Source of the DNA: Sipunculus nudus
Lineage: Eukaryota; Annelida; Sipuncula; Golfingiida; Sipunculidae
Direction: 5' to 3'
Assembly (NCBI GenBank): GCA_026874595.1
Contig: CM049320.1
Span: forward strand, 25,768,214 to 25,832,213
Length of the DNA stretch: 64,000 bases
Shown: positions 52,290 to 63,851 of the stretch, in pieces
Numbering within the stretch: position 1 is the stretch's first letter
Layout of the letters: every line of letters starts with the position of its first letter
Position numbers and translations under genes: made by a program
Notes under the pieces: generated by a model
Database searches by the model: none
What the model was told of the DNA's origin: nothing
Seen by the model: the letters and a program-made list of their open reading frames with translations, nothing else

Positions 52290-53200
52290 GTAGGAATTGC
52301 TTTTAAAATCATAATCCATGATTGAAAATAAAAAGGACCAATGATGGATTATTGATCAATTATTATATGTACTTGCTATAATATACTGAAATCCCCTGTA
52401 TACTAGGACCTAAAATATTGACCCCAGTAAATACTGTGGCAAGTACATTGATATTCATAATTATAATCCATCAATCCAACCACATCCAAAGTCAACTAAC
52501 CATATCGGATGATTGTTGGCTGTGCAGGGTTCTGTTTGATGCTAGTCTTTACTTTGTGTTCCTATATCTTTGACAGTAGTAGATTCTTTGCATGTGCATA
52601 CATAATCATTCTTAATAGATTATGCAAAAATGCAAATGATTTAATCATTTTTGAGAGAAAATGACCAATCATCGATTTTAATCGATTTATCTGCACACCA
52701 CTGATATATATGCAAAGAAGTCAGAAATCATATAAAGTCTTTCTATTGAATAAATAGGTGAATAGCAGGCTTTAAGCTTTGAGGATGATTGAACTTTTTT
52801 TGTCAAAAAGAGAGAAAAATCACCGAGTGCCTATGACCTGTTACCACTTGAAGCCCTGCAGGAGATGTCAGCATGCCCACAAGGGCAGCATTCATCTTAA
52901 TGGTGAGTGATATGAACTTGTGTCTGCATGGAGGACCCCATGGCAGGAAGCATGCAGCAACTTGACTCTACTGAACTTTAGCAGTGGATCCTGGGACACT
53001 CTTATTTCAGGGGAATCATGCATTTATTTTGTCTGCCATTGTTATGGCTGGTATTCATGTCATTCCACACTGGAGGTAGATTTATTTACTTTCCTGTTTA
53101 TCTACCTCTAAGGATGAGTGTAATGGAAGACATACTTGTTTACCTGGTAACATAGCCTGGATTTCAGGGTTTCAATAGACTATATGGGTTTGAAAAAAAA
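52290..53200. other. No gene recognised
   Basis: AT-rich; 52850-53110 somewhat less so. No exon supported. Confidence 0.5.
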
Positions 53201-53204
53201 TGAC

Positions 53205-53652
53205 AAATGATTGCAACCCATGGGTCATATGACACTCAGCTAACAAAATTATATAAATGTGGTGCAAATTTAATAAACTCTAATATACACAAGCATTTTA
53301 CTTGAAAGGCCACATCAAAATAAACCCAAACCAGGAGTGAGCTCCGGAGACAGAATTGAGCTCAAGGGATAGCCCTGAGGTCCGGCCTGAGCCAGAAATG
53401 CATGAACTCCTGAGCTGGCACTGAGGTTCTGAGCCTTCAGGACTGAGCTCCTGCACCAGGACTGAGCTAACAGAGCTGGAATTGAGATCCGGCAGTGAGA
53501 GCCAGGATTGTGGTCCTGAGCCAGGACTGCATGAGATCCAGAGCCAGGATTGAGCTTCTGAACCAGGATTGAGCTCCTTAACCAGGAATGAGCTGCTGAG
53601 CCAGGTTTGAGCCACTGAGCCACCATTGAGCTATATACTGAGCTTAAAAAAG
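53205..53652 (+). mobile_element. Pearl-like element with an 18-19-bp minisatellite core
   Basis: 5' start decayed: GCAACCCATGGGTCATATGA then CACTCAGCTAAC. The core, about 53330-53640, is a minisatellite of GAGCTCCTGAGCCAGGATT-like units. The 3' end is TACTGAGCTTAAAAAA. Ends fit the family; the core is unrelated to those of copies A-D. Open frames across it are repeat artefacts. Confidence 0.6.
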
Positions 53653-53835
53653 GTGAAGCAAATACTTGACAAAAGCTAACAAATTCATCATTCTTATCAT
53701 ATGGTCCACTCGTTCAATAGAACATGCCACAAAAAAGGCCATGGACCTATCCTACAACTTTACAATACAATATACACATATTTGTATTACATTTTAGATG
53801 AGAGTTTGAGTAAATATTATGCTTTATGCTTAATT

Positions 53836-55468
53836 ATTACCTCCAAAAAGCGGCAGATTTTTATGTTTTGGCGGCTTGGTTAGTTAAATTTGTCTGTTTG
53901 GTTGTTTGTCTGTTAGTAACAATATTCAAGGAGATTTAATCCGAGAGTTTGATGGAATTGTCAAGACACCTTGGCAATGATACATAGAACATTTGATTAA
54001 ATTGAGAGGGTGATCTGGATCAACATCTGGATCCAGGATTTTTGAAAAGTAACAAGGGACCCATGGGTCACGGCACTCATCTGATTATGATTGGACTATA
54101 AATGTATCATTATTATGATACTATATTGAGTCGATAAAGCTTATGAATATCATGGACATGTTGGGCTATTATAAAGGAATATAATGTAATATGTGAGTAA
54201 ATGATATATGAAATAACCTGACTGATGGATAAATATGGAGTAAAATATAGTGGTTTATTTCTTATTTATTTGGGAGGGGTTGAAAAAAGCAATTTATTTG
54301 AGCAAATATGAATGCAATGACAGTATACTAAGCAGTGGCAGAATGATGATAAGGCTATTTGTTGAAGGATCTATAGTGTATGGAAGTCTGCAAGATTTCA
54401 ATTTGACAGATATAATGTCATGATCATTAACTATGCTGATGAGGGGATTTATGAATATGTGACTGTATGACATGATATCTCTTGCGTCTTGACAAGGTAC
54501 ATTATTTTGATGCCCACCACGTCTAGATTTTACACAATTTCTGGCATGTACATAGGTACCTATGGACAAATAATTATACAATATATAAAAATATGAATCC
54601 ATTAGATTCATCTTCTTCTTGTTTACTGAGTCTGACTTTGGAATGGGGTTATAGGTGGAGATGGAAGGTAATAGTGAGGGCAGTAAGGAGGACTGGATGT
54701 AGAGAAAAAAGGAGAGAGAGAGATATAGGGGGGACAGAGCATTCAACAGTAGGTCACAGAGGCAGTAGGTCAGAAGTAAAGGTGTCATGTAACAGCCAAC
54801 CACACTGCATTTAAATACTGACTTGATGTAAACTATCAAGACATGATGCTTGAAAACTTGAATGAAATCTACAGTTTTTGATCAATTGGTTTCAAACTTC
54901 AGATTTAAACAGAAGAAATGCTTATGTGTACATGCTGTGAAAATATGAAGAAAATAAGTGAGTGGTTTTGATATTTAGCATTCCTGAAGTGTAAAAATCA
55001 TTTTTATAAAAATTTAGGTTTTCCTTAATTTCTCAAAGGAGAAAAGGTCACAGAGACACAGTTTTTGGCTTGGAAGGAGATCTTAAGGACATCTAACATT
55101 ATGCCAAATTTTGGATTACCAGGCAAAGCTGTAGTAAACGAAAGTGGGGTCATGATGCCAGAAAATACAAATACATTAAGGCCTCTAAAAGTTGAGTGGT
55201 TTTGATATTAGGCATTCCTGAAGTGTAAAAATGATTTTAATAAAAAAATTGTGGTTTTCCTTAATTTCTCAAAAGAAAAAGGTGCCACATCTACGGATAG
55301 ACGGACAGACAGCTAGACGGACAGACTACGGACAATGGAAGATGGACCACGACTATAGCTCAGATGACTTATAGTCAGCTGAGCTAAAAATGCTGCATTT
55401 TTGACAATGCCATATGGGGGTAATGAGCTGCCTTGGCAGTGGTCTGCGCTGTCCGAGTGTTTTTCTAG
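53836..55468 (+). mobile_element. Old interspersed repeat split by pearl-like copy D
   Basis: The left part (53836-54052) reads ATTACCTCCAAAAAGCGGCA, TTGTTTGTCTGTTAGTAACA and ATCTGGATCCAGGATTTTTG. The right part (55391-55468) reads CTTGGCAGTGGTCTGCGCTG then TCCGAGTGTTTTTCTAG. I know this pair of ends, CCTCCGCCAAG... and CTTGGCGGAGGTCTGCGCTC..CGAGTGC, from a repeat common in many animal genomes, though I cannot name it safely. The interruption is 54053-55390. Confidence 0.7.
54053..55390 (+). mobile_element. Pearl-like element, copy D
   Basis: Starts CAAGGGACCCATGGGTCA then CGGCACTCATCTGA. The 5' block equals that of copy C (GATTGGACTATAAATGTATC). The core has the copy-A type units (GAGTGGTTTTGATATTTAGC, TTTCCTTAATTTCTCAAAGG) twice. 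A GACGGACAGACAGCTAGACG tract and the hairpin at 55356-55386 follow, then AAAA. It combines the 5' block of C with the core type of A. Confidence 0.85.
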
Positions 55469-57180
55469 ATTTAATAATCCAGCACTAAGCGTTAAGGCTT
55501 TGGTAGTATCCTATGTCTGGACTGATTTATCAAGAAATAATATTTGGTTTTATTATGCAGTTTGTAAATTTAATTCGAAAGCTCTTACTCTGAACTGAAA
55601 ATGTGGGAATGATATTGCAAAAATCAAGAACTGAATGTAAACATTATTTGACTGAGAATGTTACATGGTGAATAATTATTAATCGTTAACATGAAATGTT
55701 ACATTGTGAACAACAATTATTTATTTACATGAAAATGTTAGATGATGAACTGCAATTAAGGACTACAAGAGAGGACATTGTTGGTAATATGAAAGTTCTA
55801 CATTGAACAGATATGAATAAATTACCGCCTGTTTAAAATTAGAGAGACTTTCAATATTTATCAAGAGCATCATTCTGGCTAGCTGAATGTTCAATTGACC
55901 AAGGCTCCAGGCATGTAGCCTAGATGTGCACACCAATACTGATCTCTGACGAATGTCCCCGGAGTAAAGTCCACAATCCCTTAAGAAATGTCTCGTTTAC
56001 CAAATCAATGATAAAATCGCAATCCTGTCCTTGAGCAAAGTATCGCTGAACATTCTTGTCTGGTGTCCTTGACCTAGTTTGTGCAATCAAATAACCAGCG
56101 TTTTGTGTTGAAGTGATGTCTGTCATCTCAACTGAAGAGAAATATATGAACAGCGCAAATCCTTGAGAAGGCCCTCTACTGCTGCCATTTTCTTGACATC
56201 AAGGAGAATGATAGCAAAACTGCGGTTTAATATGGTGTAATAAATCCGTATTTGAGTTCTCAGCTTGCCTATTGAAGTTGTGTTACTATGGCGACCAAGT
56301 GGGTTATCAAATACATAGTCATTGACTGATGTAAAATGAACCATAAGAAGCTAATTCATTAAATATGGCTGACAGTGCAAGGGTGCATATATATATATAC
56401 AAATATAGTGGAATAAAATTTCATCAGACATTTTTACGACTACGTAGTTTCGTGCTACCTCTGACGAAACTTGATTCCTCTGTATTTGTTGCATAATTAT
56501 ACAGTTCTGGTGTAATACCAAAGAGCAATCTAGTTGCAGTTTATCAGAAACCTGTAGATTAATATACATACATATATATAACAGATGCTGCAGGATGAAA
56601 CTTAAAGTGTTGATGTAACAATTAATGGCACCAGAGTACCCAGATCCTTATGAAGATAGTAGTTGTATGTCAGTCATCCTTAGAACAATTAATTACTGTC
56701 AATGGATTTTTCCATTAAACTAATTGATGGAACTTAATCAACCTAATCCACTGGATAGAATTTCATTCAAATTTGCATTCACAGAAATAAAATTTAGGTA
56801 ATTACTTGGTCAAATCTTGAAATGCAGGGTTCACTTCTATCATATTAAGAACTCATTAATTTTTTACTTAATTAAATTATCTATTTCATTTAACTATTAA
56901 GAAGAATTAATTAAGCTGACTCCAAACAAATCAAACCTGAAATCAGATCCTTCAAAATGTAAAGAAATAAGGTACATTAATTAATTTTAAACTGGTAAAA
57001 CTATATTATTCATGGAATGGATGGTTCAAATCTATTTGAGATACTCCACACTTAATTGTGTTTATCTGGCTGTAAATATGACATACTTTATTAAATAAAG
57101 ACTACAGTCACACTTGATTCATAAAGATTAAGCATTCATGTCTTTGTTAAGAAAATTTTTTGATGATGTACATGATATTT
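55469..57180. other. No gene recognised
   Basis: AT-rich. 55870-56330 is less AT-rich with two minus frames of about 70 residues (CGACTACGTAGTTTCGTGC near 56438 in adjacent unique DNA). No domain is recognised and no splice pairing is convincing. Confidence 0.4.
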
Positions 57181-57680
57181 CTAGCTTGGCCACTGGTCTT
57201 TTCATATATGCAGACATAGAGAAGTTTGTGAGCCATATATATATGTTAAGTTTGAAACAAATATGTCAAAGTAAACTGGAGTTATCATCTGGAAACTAAT
57301 TTGTGAACAGAAGGCCCCTGTGACCTTGACCCTTGACCTTGTGACCCCAAATTCATTTATGCTCTCCCAATTTTGACCAAGTCAGCTAAATGTGCAAGAT
57401 TGATAGTTTGGGATGAAAAGCTAGGCTTAAAATGCAGCCATAATCTTTTTAAATAAGTAAGTCTTGTGACCTAACCTTTGACCTCATGGCCCAAAAATCA
57501 TACAGCTTCTTTCTTTAGTGGTTAGCTATTTGTAAGTCGTGTTTGAAATCCATGTGTCAATCCAACCTGGAGTTATCATCTGGAAACAAATTTATGTGGA
57601 TAGATGGATGGACAGACAAACAGATGAACAGACAGACAGGTTGATTACTATAGAGCACCCACTTGTGATCAATAAACACC
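57180..57680 (+). repeat. Two-unit tandem repeat ending in a GACA tract
   Basis: Two units about 290 bp apart marked by CTGGAGTTATCATCTGGAAA (57277 and 57568) and ACCTTTGACCTCATGG/GACCTTGTGACC. It is followed by GATGGACAGACAAACAGATG and ATTACTATAGAGCACCCAC. Same layout (tandem core, then GACA-type tract, then fixed 3' end) as the other families here, but different sequence. Confidence 0.65.
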
Positions 57681-57953
57681 AGTATTTGGGACACTAGATA
57701 GAATCACAGCTGAGAAACTGACATGATTGTTGTCATTTTGTATTAAAAAAAAAAATAAAAAATATTTGTTAAAATATTAAACAAGGCCTACAGGCCTAAT
57801 GCAAACCTGTGCAAAGTTTGGGAGTATGAATGGAGGTTTATTTTTAAAATTTAATATTGATCCTTTTAAGTCCTGCATATCTACCATAGTCATTATTATT
57901 TCAGCAAAATAGACATTTGGGACCTGCAAGTTTTAGACTAGGACATTTTAAAA

Positions 57954-58690
57954 CTAGAATATGGGTAGTCGACAAGCGACAGAAATCAGAGTGGGACAGG
58001 TGAAGTGAGGCATGGATTAAGTGGCAAGGGGAATAGAGTGAGGTGTGTTGCATATTAGCATGGATGTCTGCAGCGTAAACGTGAATGTAGGTGGTGCCAC
58101 CTGTCATAAAATCAAGAAACCTGTACAGGATGTATAAACCTGCAAAATTTCAGGTGGATAAGTCAAACCACTGCTGAGATATGAGTGATTTTATCCCAAG
58201 GCAGATGAACAGATGGACACTGTACAAAAGTGGTTGAAGGTGGCGCCATCAGTTTTGCCTATGATGAAGAGCTATGTGAGATCTATACACATGCAAAATT
58301 TTGGCCCAGTCGATCAAACGGTTCCCGAGATATGAGCTTGGATGTCTGCAGAGTAAACATGAATGTAGGTGGCGCCACCTGTCATTAAACGGAAAAGCTG
58401 TCCAGGATGTATAAACCTGCAAAATGTCAGGTGGATAAGTCTAACCACTGCTGAGATATGAATAATATTATCCAAAGGCAGATAAACAGATGGACGCTGT
58501 GCAAAAATGGTTGCAGGTGGCGCCACCATTTTTAGTGTATGTTATAAAGCAATCAAAGGGCTACATTTGTGCAAAATTTTTAGCCTGATCTGTCAAACGG
58601 TTCCCGAGATATGTGGGTTTATGTGTGGTAACAGACGCACAAATGGACGCTAGGCAGCGAGGAAAGGTCAGAGGTCAACCAAAAATGAGG
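57954..58690 (-). mobile_element. Non-autonomous Helitron-type element, copy 3 (5' truncated)
   Basis: The plus-strand start CTAGAATATGGGTAGTCGAC is the inverse of the CTAG end with hairpin, though the inner arm is partly lost (GACAAGCGACAGAAATC). Core palindromes GGTGGTGCCACC, GGTGGCGCCATC and GGTGGCGCCACC follow with the 129/149-bp rhythm. It fades after the GTCAGAGGTCAACC block without reaching the TATCCGCC end. Confidence 0.75.
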
Positions 58691-58857
58691 TCGCAGCAGT
58701 TCACATGTGACCTGATGATAAACCCAATTTGCTTAAAATGCAAACCAATTTTTTTCAAACAGTTGAAAGATACAGTTCCAATAATCTGGGAATTCTGCAT
58801 CTAAACATTGTGTCTAGAAGTTTAGACGCTGTGTCTAGACGTCTAGACACATTGTCC

Positions 58858-58885
58858 AGACACCCCCCCCCCCCCAGCCAGGTCA
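58858..58885. repeat. Poly-C run
   Basis: An uninterrupted run of about 14 C (G on the other strand) near 58863. Similar runs lie at 13898-13910, 15828, 16300, 37219 and 60283. Confidence 0.9.
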
Positions 58886-59164
58886 GTTGCCATGGTGATG
58901 TCTTGACCCCCACCTGTTTGTACTGAGTGACCTCTTGACTTGGCTGCTGAAACTCAGTATGTTGTCAAATCTGTTTTCAAATACAGAAAGCCTTTTTCAA
59001 TTGGCTACAATGTTTTTTTTACGCAATCTATTATTATAAAACTGGCAGAACCCTACCATAGAATAATTCTTGTAAAGTTTAAACCAATCAGCTTAACAGT
59101 TTCATCATAAATTAGTGTATAAGCTAGAAGAGTTTAAAATTACATTTTCGCTAGTAAAAAACAC

Positions 59165-59686
59165 ATCAATGTAGGTGGCGCCACCAATACCTCAAAATCA
59201 GATATGACATATGTGACAAATATTCGTATAAAATTTGGTGATTATAGCTCTAGCCGTTTCTGAGATTTTAATTTTAGTGTGCTTTTTTTGGACAGATGAC
59301 TAAGTTCAACCTCCTGAAACTCGGCCAAAAATCTCCGTACTGGAACCATTCGAACAAACTTGAGAGAGATTGTTCCAGGGATCATTTCTGTGAAATATTG
59401 GACATTTTAGCTGGACAGTTTCAGAGAAGAAATTTTTAAAGGTTTTTAAGCTTTTTCTCTATGAAATCTAAATTAATGCAGATACCCAATAATAAGCTCC
59501 AGGGCACCAAGGTTCACATGTGACTAATTCTTACATGTAATTTGGAGCTGCTAGCTCTGACAGTTCCTGACTTACAGCCATGGACGGCGGAAAGCCAGCC
59601 CTAGACGGCAGACGGCTGACGGCGGACGGCTGACGATGGACAGACGACGCTGCGCCATCGCATAAGCTCAGAGGTTCGCTAAAAAT
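59165..59686 (+). mobile_element. Pearl-like 3' part with a third core type
   Basis: Contains GTAGGTGGCGCCACCAATAC, then a single unit (CTAGCCGTTTCTGAGATTT), a GGCAGACGGCTGACGGCGGA tract and a decayed 3' end (CATAAGCTCAGAGGTTCGCT then AAAAAT). No 5' start identified. Confidence 0.6.
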
Positions 59687-60010
59687 ACAGATGGCACCAC
59701 CACTTTTCAGGAACTGAAATTTAGTCATGGTCAATATTCAAGGTAAGTTTCATGACAATCCATGCAGTATCATCAAGATATTGGAGGTTTTGTATCAAAT
59801 TTTTTATTATTCTGGGGGGTACCTTCAAGCCCTATAGCCCGGAGGATATAAATTGCAGTGACCTAAATTCAGTTTTCTAAGAATTTTTATTGACCTCCTT
59901 TGATGTTCACTAAGAATTTTTCTTGGACCACCATTTATGATTTGTGCCCGCACGGATTTCTGAAAAAAAAGTTCCTGAGAACCTTACCTTTTTTATTTTT
60001 TTGCCTTATC
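59687..60010 (+). mobile_element. Pearl-like core unit with a MITE end attached
   Basis: One ~335-bp-type core unit (GATGGCACCACCACTTTTCA, ATTATTCTGGGGGGTACC). At 59949 it switches to the GGTATGG-family MITE right end (CGGATTTCTGAAAAAAAAGT, TCCTGAGAACCTTACC, T-tract). A composite of fragments. Confidence 0.65.
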
Positions 60011-60266
60011 TTTGTGATTTTTTTCCCACTGAGTGAAAGGTATCCAATCCTTGCCTCTGCCAGGAGGGTATGTAATCATTCCCGTTTGTGTGTTTGAGTG
60101 TTTGTTCACAACATAACTCACATGATCATAAACAGAATCTCATGAAATTATCAGGGCATTCCAGGAATGGGCCAATGTGAGGTTTTTTTAGGTCAGCCCC
60201 AATCCAATGTGAGCTCTTTGCAGTCTTAATGGGAAGGCTGCGCTGCAAGACAATGTTGCACTGTAA

Positions 60267-60425
60267 CAAACCAGTGCACTTTCGGGGGGGGGGGGGGGGG
60301 GTGTTCCTTGGTGGTTTGACCAAGCAAAATTGAAGATTACACCCAGGGTCCGCAGGTGCAGTAGTCACTGGGCCCAGTAACATCAGTTTATATAAAATGA
60401 GGGGAACCTTGCACCAGATATGCAG
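60267..60425 (+). mobile_element. SINE family 1 fragment with G17 run
   Basis: Plus orientation: GTGCACTTTC, a run of about 17 G (60283-60301), TGTTCCTTGGTGGTTTGACC, GGTGCAGTAGTCACTGGGC and TATAAAATGAGGGGAACC. The run replaces the GGGGG of the normal body (GGGGGTTCC). The head is missing. 60040-60200 just upstream carries old-repeat phrases (CTCTGCCAGGAGGGTATG). Confidence 0.7.
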
Positions 60426-60429
60426 ATTG

Positions 60430-62760
60430 ACAACAGCATTGGATACACCAACAAAGTATTGAAAAAAGGCTTATCAAACTCTATAGCTCAGGTCAGCTTC
60501 AGTAATTCTTTATTGTGCCAATAATGGGCTGCGAATACAATAGGAGAAAAAGTGTTGGGAAGTCCCACCGCCAACTCCCAGCCCCTTCCCTTCCACAATG
60601 TGAGCCTGGTTCTTTGCTCTAGGATTTAAGGTCAAGGTCAGTGACCTAATTTTGGCCAAAAGAGGAAGTCACTGTGAGGACCCGTAAGAAGAGGGATGGC
60701 CTGCTAGGACAAACCTATAGGGAAGGGGAGAGAATGGCCTATCCATCCTGCTTAAATTCATGCACAGCAGGTCAGGGCTGTTTCAGTTCTGACTCAGCTC
60801 TCCTCATGTATTAAGCCTGGTATTCACATGGACCACACGTCTTGCTGCTCCAGTAAAGTTATTAAGTTGTCTGTGGCACCTGTAGACTGAGACAAACTCC
60901 TGTTCACCGGCTAGACCGGTTAAATAACCATCCTCAACTGGCCTTCCTCCTCTGAGTCCTCCACCATCCCCAAAACAATTACAAATCTAATTCTGTGTTG
61001 CCAAGGGCACTGATTCAGTGCAAGATTCTTTTTTAATTGCTTGACCCCGGAACACGGGGTCTGGTACAAAATTTCAGACACATTATTTTTTAATAACCCA
61101 CCTGAAAATGCTTTGTTCCCCTTCCCATTTTTCTCAGTAGGGATCGATCATAATTATGTTGTTTTCATGAGATTTTATAAATATCACAATACTGCAATGA
61201 TATATGATGGACCAAATAAAAATTTGGTGAGAAATTTTTATTCAGTCCATCATATATTATTGGAATATGGTGATATTTATAAGCTATAACCTTTTTTATT
61301 TTTTTTTCACCAACCTGTGCAGATTTGTTCTCTGGCTAATCTAAATTTTCTTAAAGCTTGACTGCTCTCTGTGGGTTTCAGATGTAGTGTTGCATAAAAT
61401 GTTTTCTTAGATTTTAAATTAATTTGATTTCTTAAATATGGTAGAAGGTAATTAAATATCTTATTTAATTTTTGTAAATTGGGTAAATTCATCAGGATTC
61501 ACTTGCAACTACCAATTTTCTAAAAAGTCCAGTTGAGTAACATAAATTCTTAAATATATGGGGACACTCTTGATTGACAGAGGTTATAATATAAATGTAT
61601 ATAAATGGCCAGGCAACACACCAGACAATTCAATTCATAATACAGCATATGGCAATACACAAGTCAGTTTACAAAATTTGTATGAAATATAACCAAATAA
61701 TGTAACCCTGCTGCTAGCCCAATTTAATAAGACTCAATATATGGCAGGGTCTAATAATATTTTTGAGTCTGATATCCATACAATGAGAGTGTCTAACAAA
61801 TAAGACGCAATATATGCAATAGATCTGTGGACTTTTTTAAATGCCTTTTTTACTGCGTAAACAGCTAGATGCAGGATTACACCATTTTGTCAACAATAAA
61901 TATATGTTTCATGGTTTCAATAGCAACATTTAATGACATTTTTACCAGAGGTATAGCAATGACTTTAGTAGGCACGGTGAATAAAAACTGTCATATAGGC
62001 ACTTAAATACCTCACAGGGAGTCACTCTGACTCGTGAGGCTCAGATCGAGCCAGAATCTTGTTACATTTTGTTTAAACAGGCCAACCTTGAAGATTAGGT
62101 AATTGTAGCACCTATTGACACTGGTTACATTCAGGGTATTGAGTGGTTTGTAGTCTTAGGCTTATATTGTAGAAACTCACACTATATAAACATCAGACTC
62201 AATACATGGCAGGGCCTAATAATGTTTAGTCTCATCAGGCTACCTTACTGCATGCTGTTTAACATATTTATTTACAAAAATATTTTTTTAAAGTTGGTTC
62301 AGTGCCATATGTTATCCTATGTAATAAACCTTGTACTTTTAGCTTTTACCATGTAGGGCCTACTGAGTACCAATAAGGATATATAAAATTACTGGATACC
62401 AAATATTATTTAAAGTTCAGTCTCATTCTTTTATTCATTCTTCGCAAATATCTATATTTTTGATTGTTTAAATAAAGATTCTCAAAAAGACTTAAAAATT
62501 GGCGATATTGCAGGAGGCAAATATTTCTGTTACAATTTCTTGCATAAATTGCATACTCTCTAGTGTACGGATGCTCGTTACAGTCCTAGAGGGTATTACC
62601 ATATCACTGTTCATGCCTACAATGTATCCAATGTAACAACCAGCACCTTCAATCCAAATCAATGACAGAGGCAGAGGGCAACAGGTACATAAACATTTAC
62701 AATAATATATGTGTATTATCTATTCTAATACTATATATTTCATTTTATAGTTCATGTTAA
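60430..62760. other. No gene recognised
   Basis: AT-rich, stop-dense, with a slightly GC-richer part at 60550-60990. CAGGGTCTAATAATATTTTT and CATGGCAGGGCCTAATAATG (61744, 62204) hint at an old short repeat. No exon supported. Confidence 0.5.
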
Positions 62761-62764
62761 TACA

Positions 62765-63520
62765 GTTTGCAAGAGTGCTTACCTGCACCTCTACAACATT
62801 AACAAAATCAAAACCTACTTATAGATAAGCCATCACTAGAGCATTTAATCCATGCATTAGTGACCAGTAAGTTTGATTATGGTAATGCTCTCCCCTTAGG
62901 TAACCAGTTTCCCTCATATAGAGGCTCCAGAGAGTTCAAAACTGTGCAGCTCGAATCCTGTGTGGCAGTAAAGGATACGAGCATATGACGCCTGTCTTGC
63001 AAGCCCTACATTGGCTCCCTCTGTGTCAACGGATAAAGTTTAAAGTTGCTATGTTGGTGTTCAAGGCAAAACATGGTATTGCTCCAAAATACCTCCAGGA
63101 TTTAATCCAGCCTTACATACCTGCGAGACGTCTGAGATCATTAAACCAAGAATTACTGTGTGTTCCATATACAAGGTCCACCTTGGTGGCTGATAGAGCT
63201 TTTTGTGTTGCAGGACCCACTTTGTGGAACTCTCTCCCATGGGACCTACGTCAAACTTCTAATCTTGACACATTTAAAAAGAAGCTTAAAACCTATTTGT
63301 TTTTGCAATATTTTGGTAGCTAACCTTACTTTCACTAAAATCATTCAGCACATTTACTACGATATTTCGCTCTTGTGTTTTTAACAGCTGCTTTTAATGA
63401 TATGTGTATACAAAGTACCTTAATGCAGTTTTTAATCCTTTCAGCTTGGTGTTGTAAAGCGTTTTAAAGCACTTCGGTGGATTTTACGCTATATAAAATA
63501 AAATATTATAATTATTATTA
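62765..63520 (+). pseudogene. CR1/L2-like LINE, 3' end of ORF2 plus 3' UTR
   Basis: Two reading-frame pieces of a reverse-transcriptase C-terminal region. 62790-62900 reads near SLEHLIHALVTSKFDYGNAL. After frame breaks, 62985-63323 reads MTPVLQALHWLPLCQRIKFK, VAMLVFKAKHGIAPKYLQDL, then VADRAFCVAGPTLWNSLPWD. This is the standard LHWLPV..RI.FK...FK...G.AP.YL and LWNSLP ending of CR1/L2/jockey-like LINEs. The 3' end is GCGTTTTAAAGCACTTCGGT, TATATAAAATAAA and an (ATT)n tail. 5' truncated and frameshifted, so dead. Confidence 0.88.
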
Positions 63521-63559
63521 TTATATTGGCTGAATACTAATGAATTCAAAGAAAACCAT

Positions 63560-63851
63560 CCTGGCTCAAGGGTTCAACTTACCACTCCTGTGGATGACCT
63601 GGGAGAATGTGTCATCAGCATTGCTGGGTCATAGCACTGAGGAACCCCAGAAAGGTGCACTTGTTTGTCAGTGACACACAAGTGTTGGGCACAGTCTCCT
63701 GACTTAGCCTGCAGAGCAGTGATATCACACTGGGTGGGGGCTGACCGTGAAAAATCTCACTGCCTCGATAGCTCTGCTAGAAATTGAACTCATTTTCACC
63801 TTGTTTTGATCTGCCCAGCCCTGTGCTCTACCCCTAGACAAAAGGAGCCAG
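63560..63851 (-). mobile_element. SINE family 1, copy with damaged head
   Basis: Blocks GCATTGCTGGGTCATAGCAC, GAGGAACCCCAGAAAGGTGC, GTGTTGGGCACAGTCTCC, CACACTGGGTGGGGGCTGAC and GTGCTCTACCCCTAGACAAA follow the family order. The head carries an insertion near 63790-63815. It lies directly beyond the LINE tail. Confidence 0.8.
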
